Part shown: positions 50,197-59,326 of the stretch, piece after piece | Layout: each line of letters starts with the position of its first letter | Numbering within the stretch: position 1 is the stretch's first letter | From: DAOUJH01 sp965248955 | GTDB taxonomy: Bacteria; Chloroflexota; Dehalococcoidia; Lucifugimonadales; QGNO01 | DNA length: 64,000 nt | Reading direction: 5' to 3' | NCBI GenBank assembly: GCA_965248955.1 | Contig: OZ252212.1 | Span: forward strand, 1,550,001 to 1,614,000 | Notes under the pieces: model-generated | What the model saw: only the letters and a program-made list of their open reading frames with translations | What the model was told of the DNA's origin: nothing | Database searches by the model: none | Made by a program: the position numbers and the translations under genes

Positions 50197-51036
50197 ATGC
50201 CGGGCCCGGTAATCACCCTGCTCAGCGACTTTGGCCTGTCCGATTCTTACGTCGGGGCTATGAAAGGGGTGATCTCCAGCATCTGCCCCGGGGCGAGCAT
50301 GGTAGACATAACCCACGAAGTGCCGCCCCAGGATCTGCTCCAAGGGGCGTTCCTGTTAAGCACTGCCTGGCACTTCTTTCCGTCCGGCACAGTACACGTA
50401 GCGGTAGTCGACCCCGGCGTTGGAACAGAACGCAAGCCTCTGCTGGTACGGGCGCGGGACCACTTCTTCCTGGCGCCCGACAACGGTATTCTCAGTCTGG
50501 TTCTGCCCGGCGAGAACGCCGGGATCCCTCCCTTCCAGGCCTACCAAGCAGCCATTCCACGGGGAGTCGAAGCGTTTGCTTTGGCTAATTCCGAGTACTG
50601 GCGGCACCCGGTGAGCAACACCTTCCACGGGCGCGACATCTTTGTCCCAGCGGCGGCCAATTTGCTGCTGGGCGCTGCACCCAGCGATATGGGAGAGCGC
50701 GTGGAGAAAATGGTCAGGCTGGCAGTGCCGCGGCCGCTGTGGGAGGACGGCTTACTAACGGGCTACGTGCTGCACGTGGATATGTTTGGCAACATAGTGA
50801 CCAATATCTTGATGAAGGATATTGCGGAGATGTCAGGTGGAATTGAAATAGAGGTTGGGAAGAGTAAGATAAGTCGCTTCTCGGGCACCTATGGTGAAGC
50901 CGGCGAACTGACAGCTCTCATCGGCGGGCAGGGGTACTTGGAGGTAGCTCTACCCAATGGCAACGCGGCGCTTGAGCTGGGAGTCCGGGCTCAGGACCGG
51001 GTAGTGGTGAGAGGGATCAGCCCTTCACCACCCTGA
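50197..51036 (+). CDS. SAM hydrolase / adenosyl-halide-synthase-fold protein (DUF62)
   Basis: 279 residues. N-terminal TLLSDFGLSDSYVGAMKGVI and DITHEVPPQDLLQGAFLL, the SAM-site region VVDPGVGTERKPLLV and FFLAPDNGILS, and the C-terminal domain with VLHVDMFGNIVTNIL are all family signatures. Most such proteins hydrolyse SAM to adenosine and methionine; true chlorinases or fluorinases are rare. The last 20 bases overlap the convergent MOSC gene. Confidence 0.9.
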   Translation: MPGPVITLLSDFGLSDSYVGAMKGVISSICPGASMVDITHEVPPQDLLQGAFLLSTAWHFFPSGTVHVAVVDPGVGTERKPLLVRARDHFFLAPDNGILSLVLPGENAGIPPFQAYQAAIPRGVEAFALANSEYWRHPVSNTFHGRDIFVPAAANLLLGAAPSDMGERVEKMVRLAVPRPLWEDGLLTGYVLHVDMFGNIVTNILMKDIAEMSGGIEIEVGKSKISRFSGTYGEAGELTALIGGQGYLEVALPNGNAALELGVRAQDRVVVRGISPSPP

Positions 51037-51526
51037 CGGCGTCTCCCGGTCTCAGGGCGCCGGTTTTTACCACCGTAGCGGTTACGCCCCTGCGCCCCAG
51101 AAAGGACTTGATGATCTCTTTGTGATACACGTTGAGCGTGGCGCAGGGGGCGTTCTGGCCGGTAACCCGGACCACGGCGTCCGACCCCAGCTCTAGAAGA
51201 TCGCCGGCCTTTAGGTTGGACAGATCGTCGAGGCCGCTGACCTGTATGTTCTCCCCAATGGAACCGGGGCCAAGCTCCACCTGCAGATAGGCGTTTACCG
51301 CTTCCAGCGCTTCCTGGGCCACTATTGTAACGTGGCGCGTATTCGGCTCAGGGCTGCCGGTCTTCTTGTGCTTGTTGATTGGGCCGGAGTGGAAGTCGCC
51401 CTCCACGCCATGGATCCCAATCGCTATCTCAGGCTGTGGATACTTGGGCACGCCGCTTTCTGGCCTGAGGCATACGGCTACTACTATTCCATGCTCCAAC
51501 GTTTGATGCATCATGCTTGCCGCCAT
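51017..51526 (-). CDS. MOSC-domain protein
   Basis: About 169 residues. MOSC core: GIHGVEGDFHSGP, NTRHVTIVAQEALEAV, ELGPGSIGENIQVSGLDDLS, then a conserved Cys in TGQNAPCATLNVYHKE. Molybdenum-cofactor-binding or sulfur-carrying enzymes of this family carry out reductions or sulfuration; the partner is unknown. Start uncertain: TTG 51532, ATG 51526 and ATG 51514 are all in frame. A GATAAT box overlaps them. Confidence 0.8.
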   Translation of the reverse strand: MAASMMHQTLEHGIVVAVCLRPESGVPKYPQPEIAIGIHGVEGDFHSGPINKHKKTGSPEPNTRHVTIVAQEALEAVNAYLQVELGPGSIGENIQVSGLDDLSNLKAGDLLELGSDAVVRVTGQNAPCATLNVYHKEIIKSFLGRRGVTATVVKTGALRPGDAVRVVKG

Positions 51527-51541
51527 TATCAAAACCGGGGT

Positions 51542-52936
51542 TCAGAGCCCCAGTTTACCAGGATTCATCAGGTTGTGAGGGTCAAGGGCGCGCTTGATGC
51601 GCCTGGCGGTGTCCAGCCTGTTTCCCCATTCCTCTCGCACAAGGTGGGAAAGCTTCAGTCCGACGCCGTGGCAGTACTCCATGGTGCCGCCCATCTGTTG
51701 TGCCAAGCGGAGCACCGCGTCCACCGTTTCCACGAACCTGTCCTGCCGCGAGTTACTTTCCAAGCGCGCCCCGGTCATGATGAATGAGAACAGCCCGGGG
51801 TCGGTCCAAACGGAGTACTCTCTAACTGCAATGTTGTTTCGGCTGCTGATGGCTTCCACCCGCCGGCGGAACTCAAGAACGGAGGAAACAGGAAAGGCCA
51901 GGTGTAAATAGTCCCAGTGACCCCTATCGGCCCACCATCTTGACCACCGTTCCCGGGGTGATAGCTGGAGGAGTTCTTGCTTGTAAATCTCCCCGCTGTT
52001 GTGTCGTGATTTCCAGTACTCTATTGTCTCATCCGGCCCGATGTCACTGCCTCCGTGCTCCTTGCAGATGCGCAAAGCGCGCATCTCCTGGGCATCCACT
52101 TCCTCTTTGTACCCTTCGAAGACAAGATACAGAAGGACGCTGTCTCCCGGCTCTTCAGTGAGATCGGTCAGAGCGGGGCGCAGGCCAATGGAGGACATCT
52201 CTGCCACGGCTTGAAACCCATCTTCGAAGGTATTGAACGAGACTGTGGCGAAGCGACGGTGCTCAGGTACAGGGAAGACGCGCAGAGCGGCGGCCGTGAT
52301 TATGCCCAGAGTCCCTTCCGAGCCGATGAAGAGTGTGTTCAGGTCCGGCCCGGACGCTGGTTTGGGCACGGCTTTGGTAGTCATCACGTCGCCTGTGGGT
52401 AGGACCACTTCCAATGCAGCCACCTGTGCACCCATGGACCCGTAACGGGCAGCGAGATAACCGACACCGTTGGTGGAAATGGCTCCTCCCACGGTAGCGA
52501 TGGGCTTGCTGTACGGGTCGTGTCCAAGCATGAGGCGATGATTTGCGAGCACGGCATCCAGGTCCTCCAAGACCACGCCGGCTTCGGCCCAGGCTATTCT
52601 GTCGTCTTCCGAGACGGTGCGGACCTTATTCATACGCTGCATGTCTACGACAATGGCCCCTTCTGGAGGTACGGCTGCACCCATCACTCCAGTGCCGCCT
52701 CCGTAGGGGACTAGAGGCGTTTTATGACGGCCTGCCACCCGCACGATTTCAGACACTTCATCCGTGGATTTGGGGAAGACCACCCCCAGCGGCGCACTCC
52801 ATGCAGAAGGGTCCGTATGGTAAGCCCGCGAGGGGTTCAATGCATCGGCGGAGTGGAATTCAACGGTCTGTTGATCGGTAAATACCGAATGGCTTCCAAG
52901 AGAGCGCCGTAAACAGTTCACTGCATCGTGAGGCAT
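51542..52936 (-). CDS. FAD-binding oxidoreductase, GlcD/D-lactate dehydrogenase type
   Basis: 464 residues. PCMH-type FAD-binding N-domain: VVFPKSTDEVSEIVRVAG, then PLVPYGGGTGVMGAAVPPEG, GHDPYSKPIATVGGAISTNG, then LNTLFIGSEGTLGIITAAAL; the C-terminal FAD-oxidase cap includes MEYCHGVGLKLSHLVREEWG. It oxidises a 2-hydroxy acid; the exact one is unknown. Such flavoproteins are abundant in SAR202-type Chloroflexota. Its stop overlaps a weak hairpin GGGG.CTCTGAA.CCCC followed by TTTT. Confidence 0.85.
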   Translation of the reverse strand: MPHDAVNCLRRSLGSHSVFTDQQTVEFHSADALNPSRAYHTDPSAWSAPLGVVFPKSTDEVSEIVRVAGRHKTPLVPYGGGTGVMGAAVPPEGAIVVDMQRMNKVRTVSEDDRIAWAEAGVVLEDLDAVLANHRLMLGHDPYSKPIATVGGAISTNGVGYLAARYGSMGAQVAALEVVLPTGDVMTTKAVPKPASGPDLNTLFIGSEGTLGIITAAALRVFPVPEHRRFATVSFNTFEDGFQAVAEMSSIGLRPALTDLTEEPGDSVLLYLVFEGYKEEVDAQEMRALRICKEHGGSDIGPDETIEYWKSRHNSGEIYKQELLQLSPRERWSRWWADRGHWDYLHLAFPVSSVLEFRRRVEAISSRNNIAVREYSVWTDPGLFSFIMTGARLESNSRQDRFVETVDAVLRLAQQMGGTMEYCHGVGLKLSHLVREEWGNRLDTARRIKRALDPHNLMNPGKLGL

Positions 52937-53018
52937 GTTCTTATGTTATCAGCCAGGGATAGATTGCGATGGCTAGCTGGTGCTCCCTTGCTGAAAGCGC
53001 AGCTTGTCAGGAGTCCAG

Positions 53019-54377
53019 CTAACGCACCCGCCATTGAGTGCCTTCCGGTGAGTCTTCCAGGGAAATTCCCAGCCCGGCCAGTCCATCCCTTATGGAATCG
53101 GCCAAGGCAAACTGCTTGGCCTCCCTCAGCTGGGTGCGTACCTCCACCAGCATATCTATAAAGGGATGCGCCGCAACGTCGTCCCTGGCTTCGGGGGCGG
53201 CAAACGTCAGACCAAGGAGTTCACCAAGGCTGCGCAAAAGCTGTTGCGCTTCAACCATGCTCTTGCCCTGGCCGCGCCCACGGTTGATGTCCCTGCATAG
53301 GTCAAATAGAACCGCTATGGCCCTGGGAGTGTTGAGGTCGTCGTCCATGGCGTCTTCAAAGCGCTGTTTGTACAAGGTTACGTCCAGCGGCTGCCCGCCT
53401 GCCGGCGACGGAAGGAGGGCGGCGCGCATGCGCTCCGCGGCGCGCTCTTGCGCTAGGACGTTTTCGTCGCTGTACGTGAGGGGGCTTCGGTAGTGGGAAG
53501 TGAGGAAGAAGAGACGTATGGCATCCGTGGAAAAACGTTCCAGGGCTTCTCTCAAAGTGATGAAGTTCCCCAGAGATTTGCTCATCTTGTCCTGGCCCAT
53601 CCTGAGCAAGCCATTGTGGACCCAGAACCGCGCCATTGGCTTGCCGTTGTTATAGGACTCGGTTTGGGCTATCTCGTTTTCGTGGTGGGGAAAGACCAGG
53701 TCCTGGCCTCCGCCGTGTATGTCGATGGTCTCTCCAAGATAAGCCAGCGACATGGCGCTGCATTCTATGTGCCAGCCTGGTCTGCCTTTACCCCAAGGGC
53801 TCAGCCAGGACGGCTCGCCGGGCTTTTCAGATTTCCATAGCGCAAAGTCCAGGGGGTCTTGCTTGAGCTCGCCGGGTTCAACTCTGGCGCCGGCCCTCAT
53901 GGTGTCCAAGGTGCGATGGCTGAGTTTACCGTAGTCCTTGTTCAGTCTGACCCGGTAGTAGACATCGCCGTTTGCCTGGTATGCCAGGCCTTTCTTTATG
54001 AGGCCGCCGATCATTTCTTGGATTCCGGGTATCTCATGCGTGGCCCTGGGGTAGACGTGTGCACGCTGAACGTTGAGGGCGTCCATCTCTTCAAGGTAGG
54101 CTGCAATGTTGCGCTCCGCCAGCTCCTGAACGGATATACCCATCTCAGCGGCTCCCGCTATCATCTTGTCGTCTATGTCGGTGAAGTTTTCAACGTGCTT
54201 GACTTGGTGTCCCCTGTACTCCAAGTAGCGACGCAAGACATCGAAGACGACGGCTCTCATGGCATGCCCAATGTGGGTGGATGCGTACGGTGTGACGCCG
54301 CAAACGTACATCTTTAGTGTCCCGTCACAGGGTGTCAGCTCTCTTTTCTGCTCGGCAAGGGAATCGTACAGGTTCAT
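53019..54377 (-). CDS. cysS: Cysteinyl-tRNA synthetase
   Basis: 452 residues, class I. HIGH motif ASTHIGHAM, zinc ligands with VCGVTPYAS and later WHIECSAM, and KMSKS in MGQDKMSKSLGNFITL. The C-terminal helical domain is present. Starts with ATGA overlap on ispF; last gene of the PIN-TRAM/ispD/ispF/cysS unit. Confidence 0.97.
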   Translation of the reverse strand: MNLYDSLAEQKRELTPCDGTLKMYVCGVTPYASTHIGHAMRAVVFDVLRRYLEYRGHQVKHVENFTDIDDKMIAGAAEMGISVQELAERNIAAYLEEMDALNVQRAHVYPRATHEIPGIQEMIGGLIKKGLAYQANGDVYYRVRLNKDYGKLSHRTLDTMRAGARVEPGELKQDPLDFALWKSEKPGEPSWLSPWGKGRPGWHIECSAMSLAYLGETIDIHGGGQDLVFPHHENEIAQTESYNNGKPMARFWVHNGLLRMGQDKMSKSLGNFITLREALERFSTDAIRLFFLTSHYRSPLTYSDENVLAQERAAERMRAALLPSPAGGQPLDVTLYKQRFEDAMDDDLNTPRAIAVLFDLCRDINRGRGQGKSMVEAQQLLRSLGELLGLTFAAPEARDDVAAHPFIDMLVEVRTQLREAKQFALADSIRDGLAGLGISLEDSPEGTQWRVR

Positions 54378-54850
54378 GATTCAGGCTCAATGGAGGCCAC
54401 ACTGTAGCAGGCAATACCCTGGCTGCTTCCCGTAAAACCCAGGCCATCTGTGGTTGTGGCTTTCACACTTACTCTAGTCGGCTCTACTCCCAAAGAGACG
54501 GCAATGGACTGCCTCATAGGCTGGAAGTAAGGCGCCAGCTTGGGGCTTTGAGCCACGATTGTAGCATCCACGTTCAAAACACGCCAACCATCCTCTCTGA
54601 GAATGGCGTTCGCTTTCGACAGCATCTCCAGGCTGCTTATGCCCGCATAGCGCGGGTCTTCAGACGGGAAGTATTCGCCAATGTCTCCCAGGGCGGCTGC
54701 GCCAAGCAGAGCATCTATGATGGCATGGAGCAATACGTCCCCATCGCTATGCCCGGCCAACCCCTTGCTGCTGGGAATGGAGACTCCCCCCAGAATAAGC
54801 GGGCGCTGGGGAACAAGGCGGTGAGCATCATAGCCTACGCCGGTTCTCAA
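54374..54850 (-). CDS. ispF: 2-C-methyl-D-erythritol 2,4-cyclodiphosphate synthase
   Basis: 158 residues, MEP isoprenoid pathway. Features: RTGVGYDAHRLVPQRPLILG, then GLAGHSDGDVLLHAIIDALL, GDIGEYFPSEDPRYAG and KATTTDGLGFTGSSQGIACY. The start overlaps the ispD stop by 4 nt. Confidence 0.97.
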   Translation of the reverse strand: MRTGVGYDAHRLVPQRPLILGGVSIPSSKGLAGHSDGDVLLHAIIDALLGAAALGDIGEYFPSEDPRYAGISSLEMLSKANAILREDGWRVLNVDATIVAQSPKLAPYFQPMRQSIAVSLGVEPTRVSVKATTTDGLGFTGSSQGIACYSVASIEPES

Positions 54851-55575
54851 ACTCCCACGTCCTGGCGTTGCTTCAATAGGGCTCGGGCTATTACTGCATC
54901 CTCCCTGGTGGTGACCTTTATGTTGGAATAGGAGCCAAAATAGAGATGTACCGGATAACCGGCCTGCTCCATGAGCGCCGCTTCGTCGGTTACGGTGGCG
55001 GCGACTTGGTTGAAGGCGTCACGCAGTCTCTTTAGGGGGAAGATCTGGGGCGTCTGAGCGGCCCATAACCTGCCGCGGTCAAGGGTGGTCTCCACCTGTC
55101 CGTCGCAGCGCCGTACTTTGATGGTGTCCGTTACCGGCACGGCGGCTACGGCGGATCCCCATCGGATTGCTTCATCTATGCCTTGCTCTATGAGGCCCTG
55201 TCCAATGCAGGGACGTGCGCCATCGTGCACCACCACCCATTCCGGGTCATCCAGGCATTCCAGGCCGTTGCGCACTGAATCCTGGCGCCGTTCGCCGCCG
55301 GCTTGAATACTGCTTACCTTGCGGAAGCCGTGCGCTTCAACAAGGGCATTCCCCGAGTCAATAGAGGAGGGACGGAGCACCAGCACAACGCTTTCGATAG
55401 ATGGGGCAGCTTCGAATGCAGCCAGGGAATAGGTGAGCAAAGGCAGGCCTAGAATATCCATGAGGGTCTTGTCTATGCCGTCCATTCGCTTGCTTTGTCC
55501 GGCAGCTACAATCACGGCCCCCGCCCGGCGAAGCAAGGCGTTGTTGGGGTCAGGGCTGTTCTCGTCCCGGGGCAT
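54847..55575 (-). CDS. ispD: 2-C-methyl-D-erythritol 4-phosphate cytidylyltransferase
   Basis: 242 residues. CTP-binding start AGAVIVAAGQSKRMDGIDKT, then LPLLTYSLAAFEAAPSIESV, VVVHDGARPCIGQGLIEQGI and VPVTDTIK. Starts two bases after the PIN-TRAM stop. Produces the substrate chain for ispE and ispF. Confidence 0.95.
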   Translation of the reverse strand: MPRDENSPDPNNALLRRAGAVIVAAGQSKRMDGIDKTLMDILGLPLLTYSLAAFEAAPSIESVVLVLRPSSIDSGNALVEAHGFRKVSSIQAGGERRQDSVRNGLECLDDPEWVVVHDGARPCIGQGLIEQGIDEAIRWGSAVAAVPVTDTIKVRRCDGQVETTLDRGRLWAAQTPQIFPLKRLRDAFNQVAATVTDEAALMEQAGYPVHLYFGSYSNIKVTTREDAVIARALLKQRQDVGV

Positions 55576-55577
55576 GC

Positions 55578-56624
55578 CTAGTGAGCTCTGGGCTGGGCAA
55601 AGATGAGGCGACCTGCCGCCGTCTGCAGCACTCGCGTCACTGCAACCTCTACGGTGCTGTCCAAGAAGACTCTACCGCCTTCCACCACTACCATTGTGCC
55701 ATCATCCAAGAAGCCGACTCCCTGCCCGGACTCTTTGCCCTGCTGGATCACGTGTACGGACATTTCCTCTCCCGGTAGCACCACTGATTTAAGGGCATTG
55801 GCAAGCTCGTTGATGTTGAGAACGTGCACTCCCTGAATTTCGGCGACGCGGTTCAGATTGAAGTCGGTGGTTACAATGGGGGCGTTCAAACTTTCTGCAA
55901 GCATGACTAGCTTTGCGTCGACCTCCATACCGTTCCAGTGGTCAACGTCCATTACTTGTACGGGCGTAGAGGATTCCTTGCGCAGCTTGTTGAGCATTTC
56001 CAAGCCTCGCCGTCCTCTGTTTCTACGCAGGGAGTCGTTGGAGTCGGCAACGTGTCGCAGTTCATCCAGGACAAACCGGGGTATCACCAGTGCTCCGTTG
56101 ATGAAGCCGCTCTCGGAGATGTCCGCGATACGTCCATCTATGATGGCGCTGGTATCCAGTATTATCTTGCCATTGGAGACCGCGGAGTGAGCCTGAGATT
56201 TGTCGGCTTGGGGGAAGAACAGGAGCAGATCACGTTCCCTGCTCACCGCAATAGCCGCGCCTGCCGTGGCGAACAACAGGTTGAGGACAATGGGCAGCCA
56301 CACGCCGGGCCAGCCAGGTATTCGTGAGAAAGGAAAGGAGATCAATATGGCAATAACTAGGCCGGCAACAAGTCCAAGTGACGCAGCGGCCAACCTGGCC
56401 GTGGAGATGTTCCGGGATGCGTTGACCGTGCTTTGTATGAATGCCCTGGATACGTATGGGGTAGCAATAGCGCCAACGACGGCTCCAATCAGCGTGCCGG
56501 CGAGACCCAGGGGAACATAGCTGGTGGAGTCAACGGTATTACCGACAGCTACGCCAAGCGGCCATCCCCCCAATCCCAATAGGACAGTTCCAATGAGGCG
56601 AGGGAAGAGATTGGAAATAGACAA
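55578..56624 (-). CDS. PIN/TRAM-domain membrane protein (YacL-like)
   Basis: 348 residues. About four N-terminal membrane spans (LFPRLIGTVLLGLGGWPLGV and others), a PIN nuclease-like domain (ILDTSAIIDGRIADISESGF, later IVTTDFNLNRVAEIQGV) with the usual acidic residues, and a C-terminal TRAM RNA-binding domain (GVGFLDDGTMVVVEGGRVFL). The TTG start follows AGGAGG at six bases. It leads the ispD/ispF/cysS unit, as in many Gram-positive and Chloroflexi genomes. Probably an RNA-processing factor; not proven. Confidence 0.85.
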   Translation of the reverse strand: MSISNLFPRLIGTVLLGLGGWPLGVAVGNTVDSTSYVPLGLAGTLIGAVVGAIATPYVSRAFIQSTVNASRNISTARLAAASLGLVAGLVIAILISFPFSRIPGWPGVWLPIVLNLLFATAGAAIAVSRERDLLLFFPQADKSQAHSAVSNGKIILDTSAIIDGRIADISESGFINGALVIPRFVLDELRHVADSNDSLRRNRGRRGLEMLNKLRKESSTPVQVMDVDHWNGMEVDAKLVMLAESLNAPIVTTDFNLNRVAEIQGVHVLNINELANALKSVVLPGEEMSVHVIQQGKESGQGVGFLDDGTMVVVEGGRVFLDSTVEVAVTRVLQTAAGRLIFAQPRAH

Positions 56625-56636
56625 ATAATTCCTCCT

Positions 56637-56738
56637 CTACCACCCCTTCTCTCCCAGCGACAAGATTTGATGATTTCGCCGGGCAATGATGGAGGACATC
56701 TCTCCGGCAAGCCTTTCGCCAAATCCACTCGCAGGCAT
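56637..56738 (-). CDS. Possible small upstream ORF before the PIN-TRAM gene
   Basis: 33 codons, start MPASGFGERLAGEMSS, then IIARRNHQILSLGEKGW. It lies between the predicted promoter and the PIN-TRAM start, ending 12 bases before that gene's start codon. No Shine-Dalgarno. Composition is protein-like but I do not recognise it; it may be a leader peptide, a small protein or chance. Confidence 0.25.
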   Translation of the reverse strand: MPASGFGERLAGEMSSIIARRNHQILSLGEKGW

Positions 56739-56770
56739 ACGGGACAAAATCAAATAATAATTATGGCCAA

Positions 56771-56800
56771 AGTGTAGCAAAGGCGCGGCTACCCTGTCAA
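56771..56800 (-). promoter_or_regulatory. Promoter of the PIN-TRAM/isp/cysS operon
   Basis: On the minus strand: TTGACA (56800-56795), 18-base spacer, TACACT (56776-56771); start near 56764. A second TTGACA lies at 56815-56810. Confidence 0.6.
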
Positions 56801-56811
56801 AAACAGAGTTG

Positions 56812-57405
56812 TCAAGAGGCCGGATCAGGGACTCCCAAGAGGTCTATTCCATAAGCACAACCGTAAGCTATGATAATCGAGCGCACCGTCTTTCCCGCGG
56901 CGGCAGCGGCGAGGAATTTCCAGGCAGGCATGCGCAGAGCGCCGGCCGCCAGTCCCGCGAAGTCAAAGATGGGGTTTGGTATAAACCCCAGGAGGACTAT
57001 GGCTACCCAACCCCGTCTTGCCACCCAATTATTGATCCGTTCATAGTACCGGCCTTTTTCAAAAAAGCCCTGCCCCCCAAAGCCGGCGATGTAGCCCGTC
57101 ATTTCTCCCAACGCCTGGCCAGTTCCGCCTAGGATCCCCACCAGAAGCGGATTGAGAATGGTCCCTCCGGTACAGACCACTGCAATGGCCGGCACGGGAA
57201 CAATCAACGTAGCGTTGCCGAAGAGAGATATCAGGAATACGGCGGGATAACCCAGAGAATCAACGCCGGGTATGCGGTCGCTGAGGAGAAACGCCACTAT
57301 GATTATGGCGACGCTGAGCGTCAACATCATGACGCTCATCCAGGGCCCCGCGACAGAGAACAATCTCACCCATACGGGGGGTGTGTTATCCGCTTTAGGA
57401 GTCAC
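56812..57405 (-). CDS. VTT-domain (DedA/TMEM64-like) membrane protein
   Basis: 197 residues, four to five spans. The VTT signature is in GNATLIVPVPAIAVVCTGGT, then LGGTGQALGEMTGYIAGFGG and LLGFIPNPIFDFAGLAAGAL. Proteins of this family move lipids or maintain membrane potential. It starts inside the 3' end of the alpha/beta hydrolase gene (11-nt overlap), so translation is coupled. Confidence 0.8.
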   Translation of the reverse strand: MTPKADNTPPVWVRLFSVAGPWMSVMMLTLSVAIIIVAFLLSDRIPGVDSLGYPAVFLISLFGNATLIVPVPAIAVVCTGGTILNPLLVGILGGTGQALGEMTGYIAGFGGQGFFEKGRYYERINNWVARRGWVAIVLLGFIPNPIFDFAGLAAGALRMPAWKFLAAAAAGKTVRSIIIAYGCAYGIDLLGVPDPAS

Positions 57406-58273
57406 TTATGGCGGACTCCCTATCCGGGCTGTAGACGCGGTCTAGAAAAGCGAGAACGGCTTGATTGAACGCGTCCGAATGCTCCATTTGCGGCCAGTGG
57501 CCGCAATCTTGGAATATACGCACCTCTATGGAGGGATATCGCTCAGCTGCATGGTGCGCCTGTTTGACGGGTACTATCTTGTCTTGTCTGCCCCACACCA
57601 GGAGGGTGGGCACCGGCAGGTTCAGGAGGTCATGGTGAGGGATGACCAGCGACTTCCGCAGGCCGCGGAAGGTGACGTTGCGGCGGATCACGCTAAGCTC
57701 GGTACGGCGCGCTTCGGGGACAGAGCGGACTCGTATCAGCTCCCGGTAGGCCTCTGGATGTAGAGTACTCTTGTCATGGAAGATGCGCTGCACAAATCTT
57801 GTCTTGCTTTTGCCGTCCAGCTTATGGAGTGGTTTCCCTATCAGGGGAAGGGATGCCAAGCGTACAGGCAGCCCCAACTCGCGGCCAAGGCCCACCGGTG
57901 AGATCAAGACCATGGCCTTGAACCGTTCGGGTTGCCTCAGTACGGACGCCATTGCAACCAGTCCCCCGGCCGAGTTGCCCATTAGGGTAACGTTCCGATC
58001 CAAGCCAAGCGCGTCTAGGAACTCGGGTAGAAATTCTACGCCTGCGTCCAGGCCGTAGGGGATGTCGGGCTTGGCCGTATCGCCATGGCCGGGGAGGTCC
58101 GGTGCGTAGACCGTGTACCTGGAGGCGAATGCGGAGACGTTATTGTGCCAGGTAACCACAGAGGCTCCTAGTCCGTGGAGCAGCACCAGTGGCGGACCCT
58201 GGCCGGCCTTGACGTAGTGTACGCTGCCTGTGCTCCCCAGGTTAACGTACTGATGGCTTAGACTGGATTCCAT
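57395..58273 (-). CDS. Alpha/beta hydrolase
   Basis: About 292 residues. Oxyanion motif PPLVLLHGLGASVVTWHN, nucleophile elbow LMGNSAGGLVAMASV (Ser), Asp in VWGRQDKIVPVKQ and His in DCGHWPQMEHSD: a complete triad. Resembles C-C bond hydrolases (MhpC/BphD-like) but the substrate is open. I took ATG 58273; a TTG at 58294 is in frame. Confidence 0.85.
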   Translation of the reverse strand: MESSLSHQYVNLGSTGSVHYVKAGQGPPLVLLHGLGASVVTWHNNVSAFASRYTVYAPDLPGHGDTAKPDIPYGLDAGVEFLPEFLDALGLDRNVTLMGNSAGGLVAMASVLRQPERFKAMVLISPVGLGRELGLPVRLASLPLIGKPLHKLDGKSKTRFVQRIFHDKSTLHPEAYRELIRVRSVPEARRTELSVIRRNVTFRGLRKSLVIPHHDLLNLPVPTLLVWGRQDKIVPVKQAHHAAERYPSIEVRIFQDCGHWPQMEHSDAFNQAVLAFLDRVYSPDRESAISDS

Positions 58274-58306
58274 GCGCCAGACCTGCACTTTCAATGTAGA
58301 GTCTGT

Positions 58307-59254
58307 TCAGAATCCGTGCTCTTCTAGAATGGAGTCCAGTTGAGTTTTCTCTTCCTGGGCTAGATGCCAGCCGGCGGCTTTGGCATTGGCAGTGACCTGT
58401 TCCGGCTTGGTGGCGCCGGAGATGACGCTGCTGACCGCCGGATTAGCCAAAAGCCAGGCAATGGCAAGCTCCACCATTGTTCGCTCACGCTCGGCGGCGA
58501 ACTCTTCCAGCTTTTCTATGAGATCAAAGTTGCGGTCGGTGAAGGTGGCCTGCGCCCGCTGTGGATTGCCCGCTAGGCGTGTGCCTTCCGGCGCCTGCTG
58601 ATTCCGCTTGTACTTGCCGGTAAGGAATCCACTGGCCAGAGGGAAGTAGGGAAGGATTCCCATGCCCAGCCTTGCCGCCGTGGGTCCCTCTTCCTTCTCC
58701 ACGTCCCGTTTCATCATGCTGTATTCCGGCTGTGAGCTGACGAAAGGTTCCAGATTCAGAGCACTTGTTACCCCCGCGGCTTCCACCATCTGCCATGCCG
58801 TGTAGTTAGAGCAACCTATGTAACGCACCTTACCCTGGTGTACCAGGTCGTCCAGGGTACGCATGGTCTCTTCCGCGGATGTGTTCGGGTCGTAGCGGTG
58901 AATCTGGTACAGGTCTATGTAGTCGGTCTGCAGCCTGCGAAGGCTGGTCTCCACCTCTTGCGTGAGGTGCTTGCGAGAGGTCCCACTCTGGTTGGGGCCG
59001 TCACCTATATTCATGCCTGCCTTGGTGGCCAGCAGCACCTGGTGGCGCTTACCCTTGAGTGCTTTGCCCATGTACTCTTCCGAGAGGCCGCCGCCGTATG
59101 TGTTGGCGGTATCCAAGAGGATGACATCTTCTTCTATGCACTGGTTGAGGACGCGTTCCGTGCCCTGGGCGTCAACTCGTCCACCAAAGTTGTTGCAGCC
59201 CAAACCCACTATTGAAACCTTGAGCCCTGAATTCCCTAGTTGACGGTATTCCAT
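58307..59254 (-). CDS. Aldo/keto reductase
   Basis: About 315 residues from ATG 59254, which follows AAGGAG at six bases. NADPH-dependent TIM-barrel enzyme with the tetrad in LDTANTYGGGLSEEYMGKAL (Asp, Tyr), LLATKAG (Lys) and YQIHRYDPNT (His). The cofactor-binding end SVISGATKPEQV is present. Substrate unknown; similar to the YhdN/PdxI-like group. Confidence 0.88.
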   Translation of the reverse strand: MEYRQLGNSGLKVSIVGLGCNNFGGRVDAQGTERVLNQCIEEDVILLDTANTYGGGLSEEYMGKALKGKRHQVLLATKAGMNIGDGPNQSGTSRKHLTQEVETSLRRLQTDYIDLYQIHRYDPNTSAEETMRTLDDLVHQGKVRYIGCSNYTAWQMVEAAGVTSALNLEPFVSSQPEYSMMKRDVEKEEGPTAARLGMGILPYFPLASGFLTGKYKRNQQAPEGTRLAGNPQRAQATFTDRNFDLIEKLEEFAAERERTMVELAIAWLLANPAVSSVISGATKPEQVTANAKAAGWHLAQEEKTQLDSILEEHGF

Positions 59255-59326
59255 ATCTACTCCTTGGAAGATTCGCTGCTTTATGGACGGCCAATCTATC
59301 ATTGGTTGCCCCGGCGGGCAACTACG

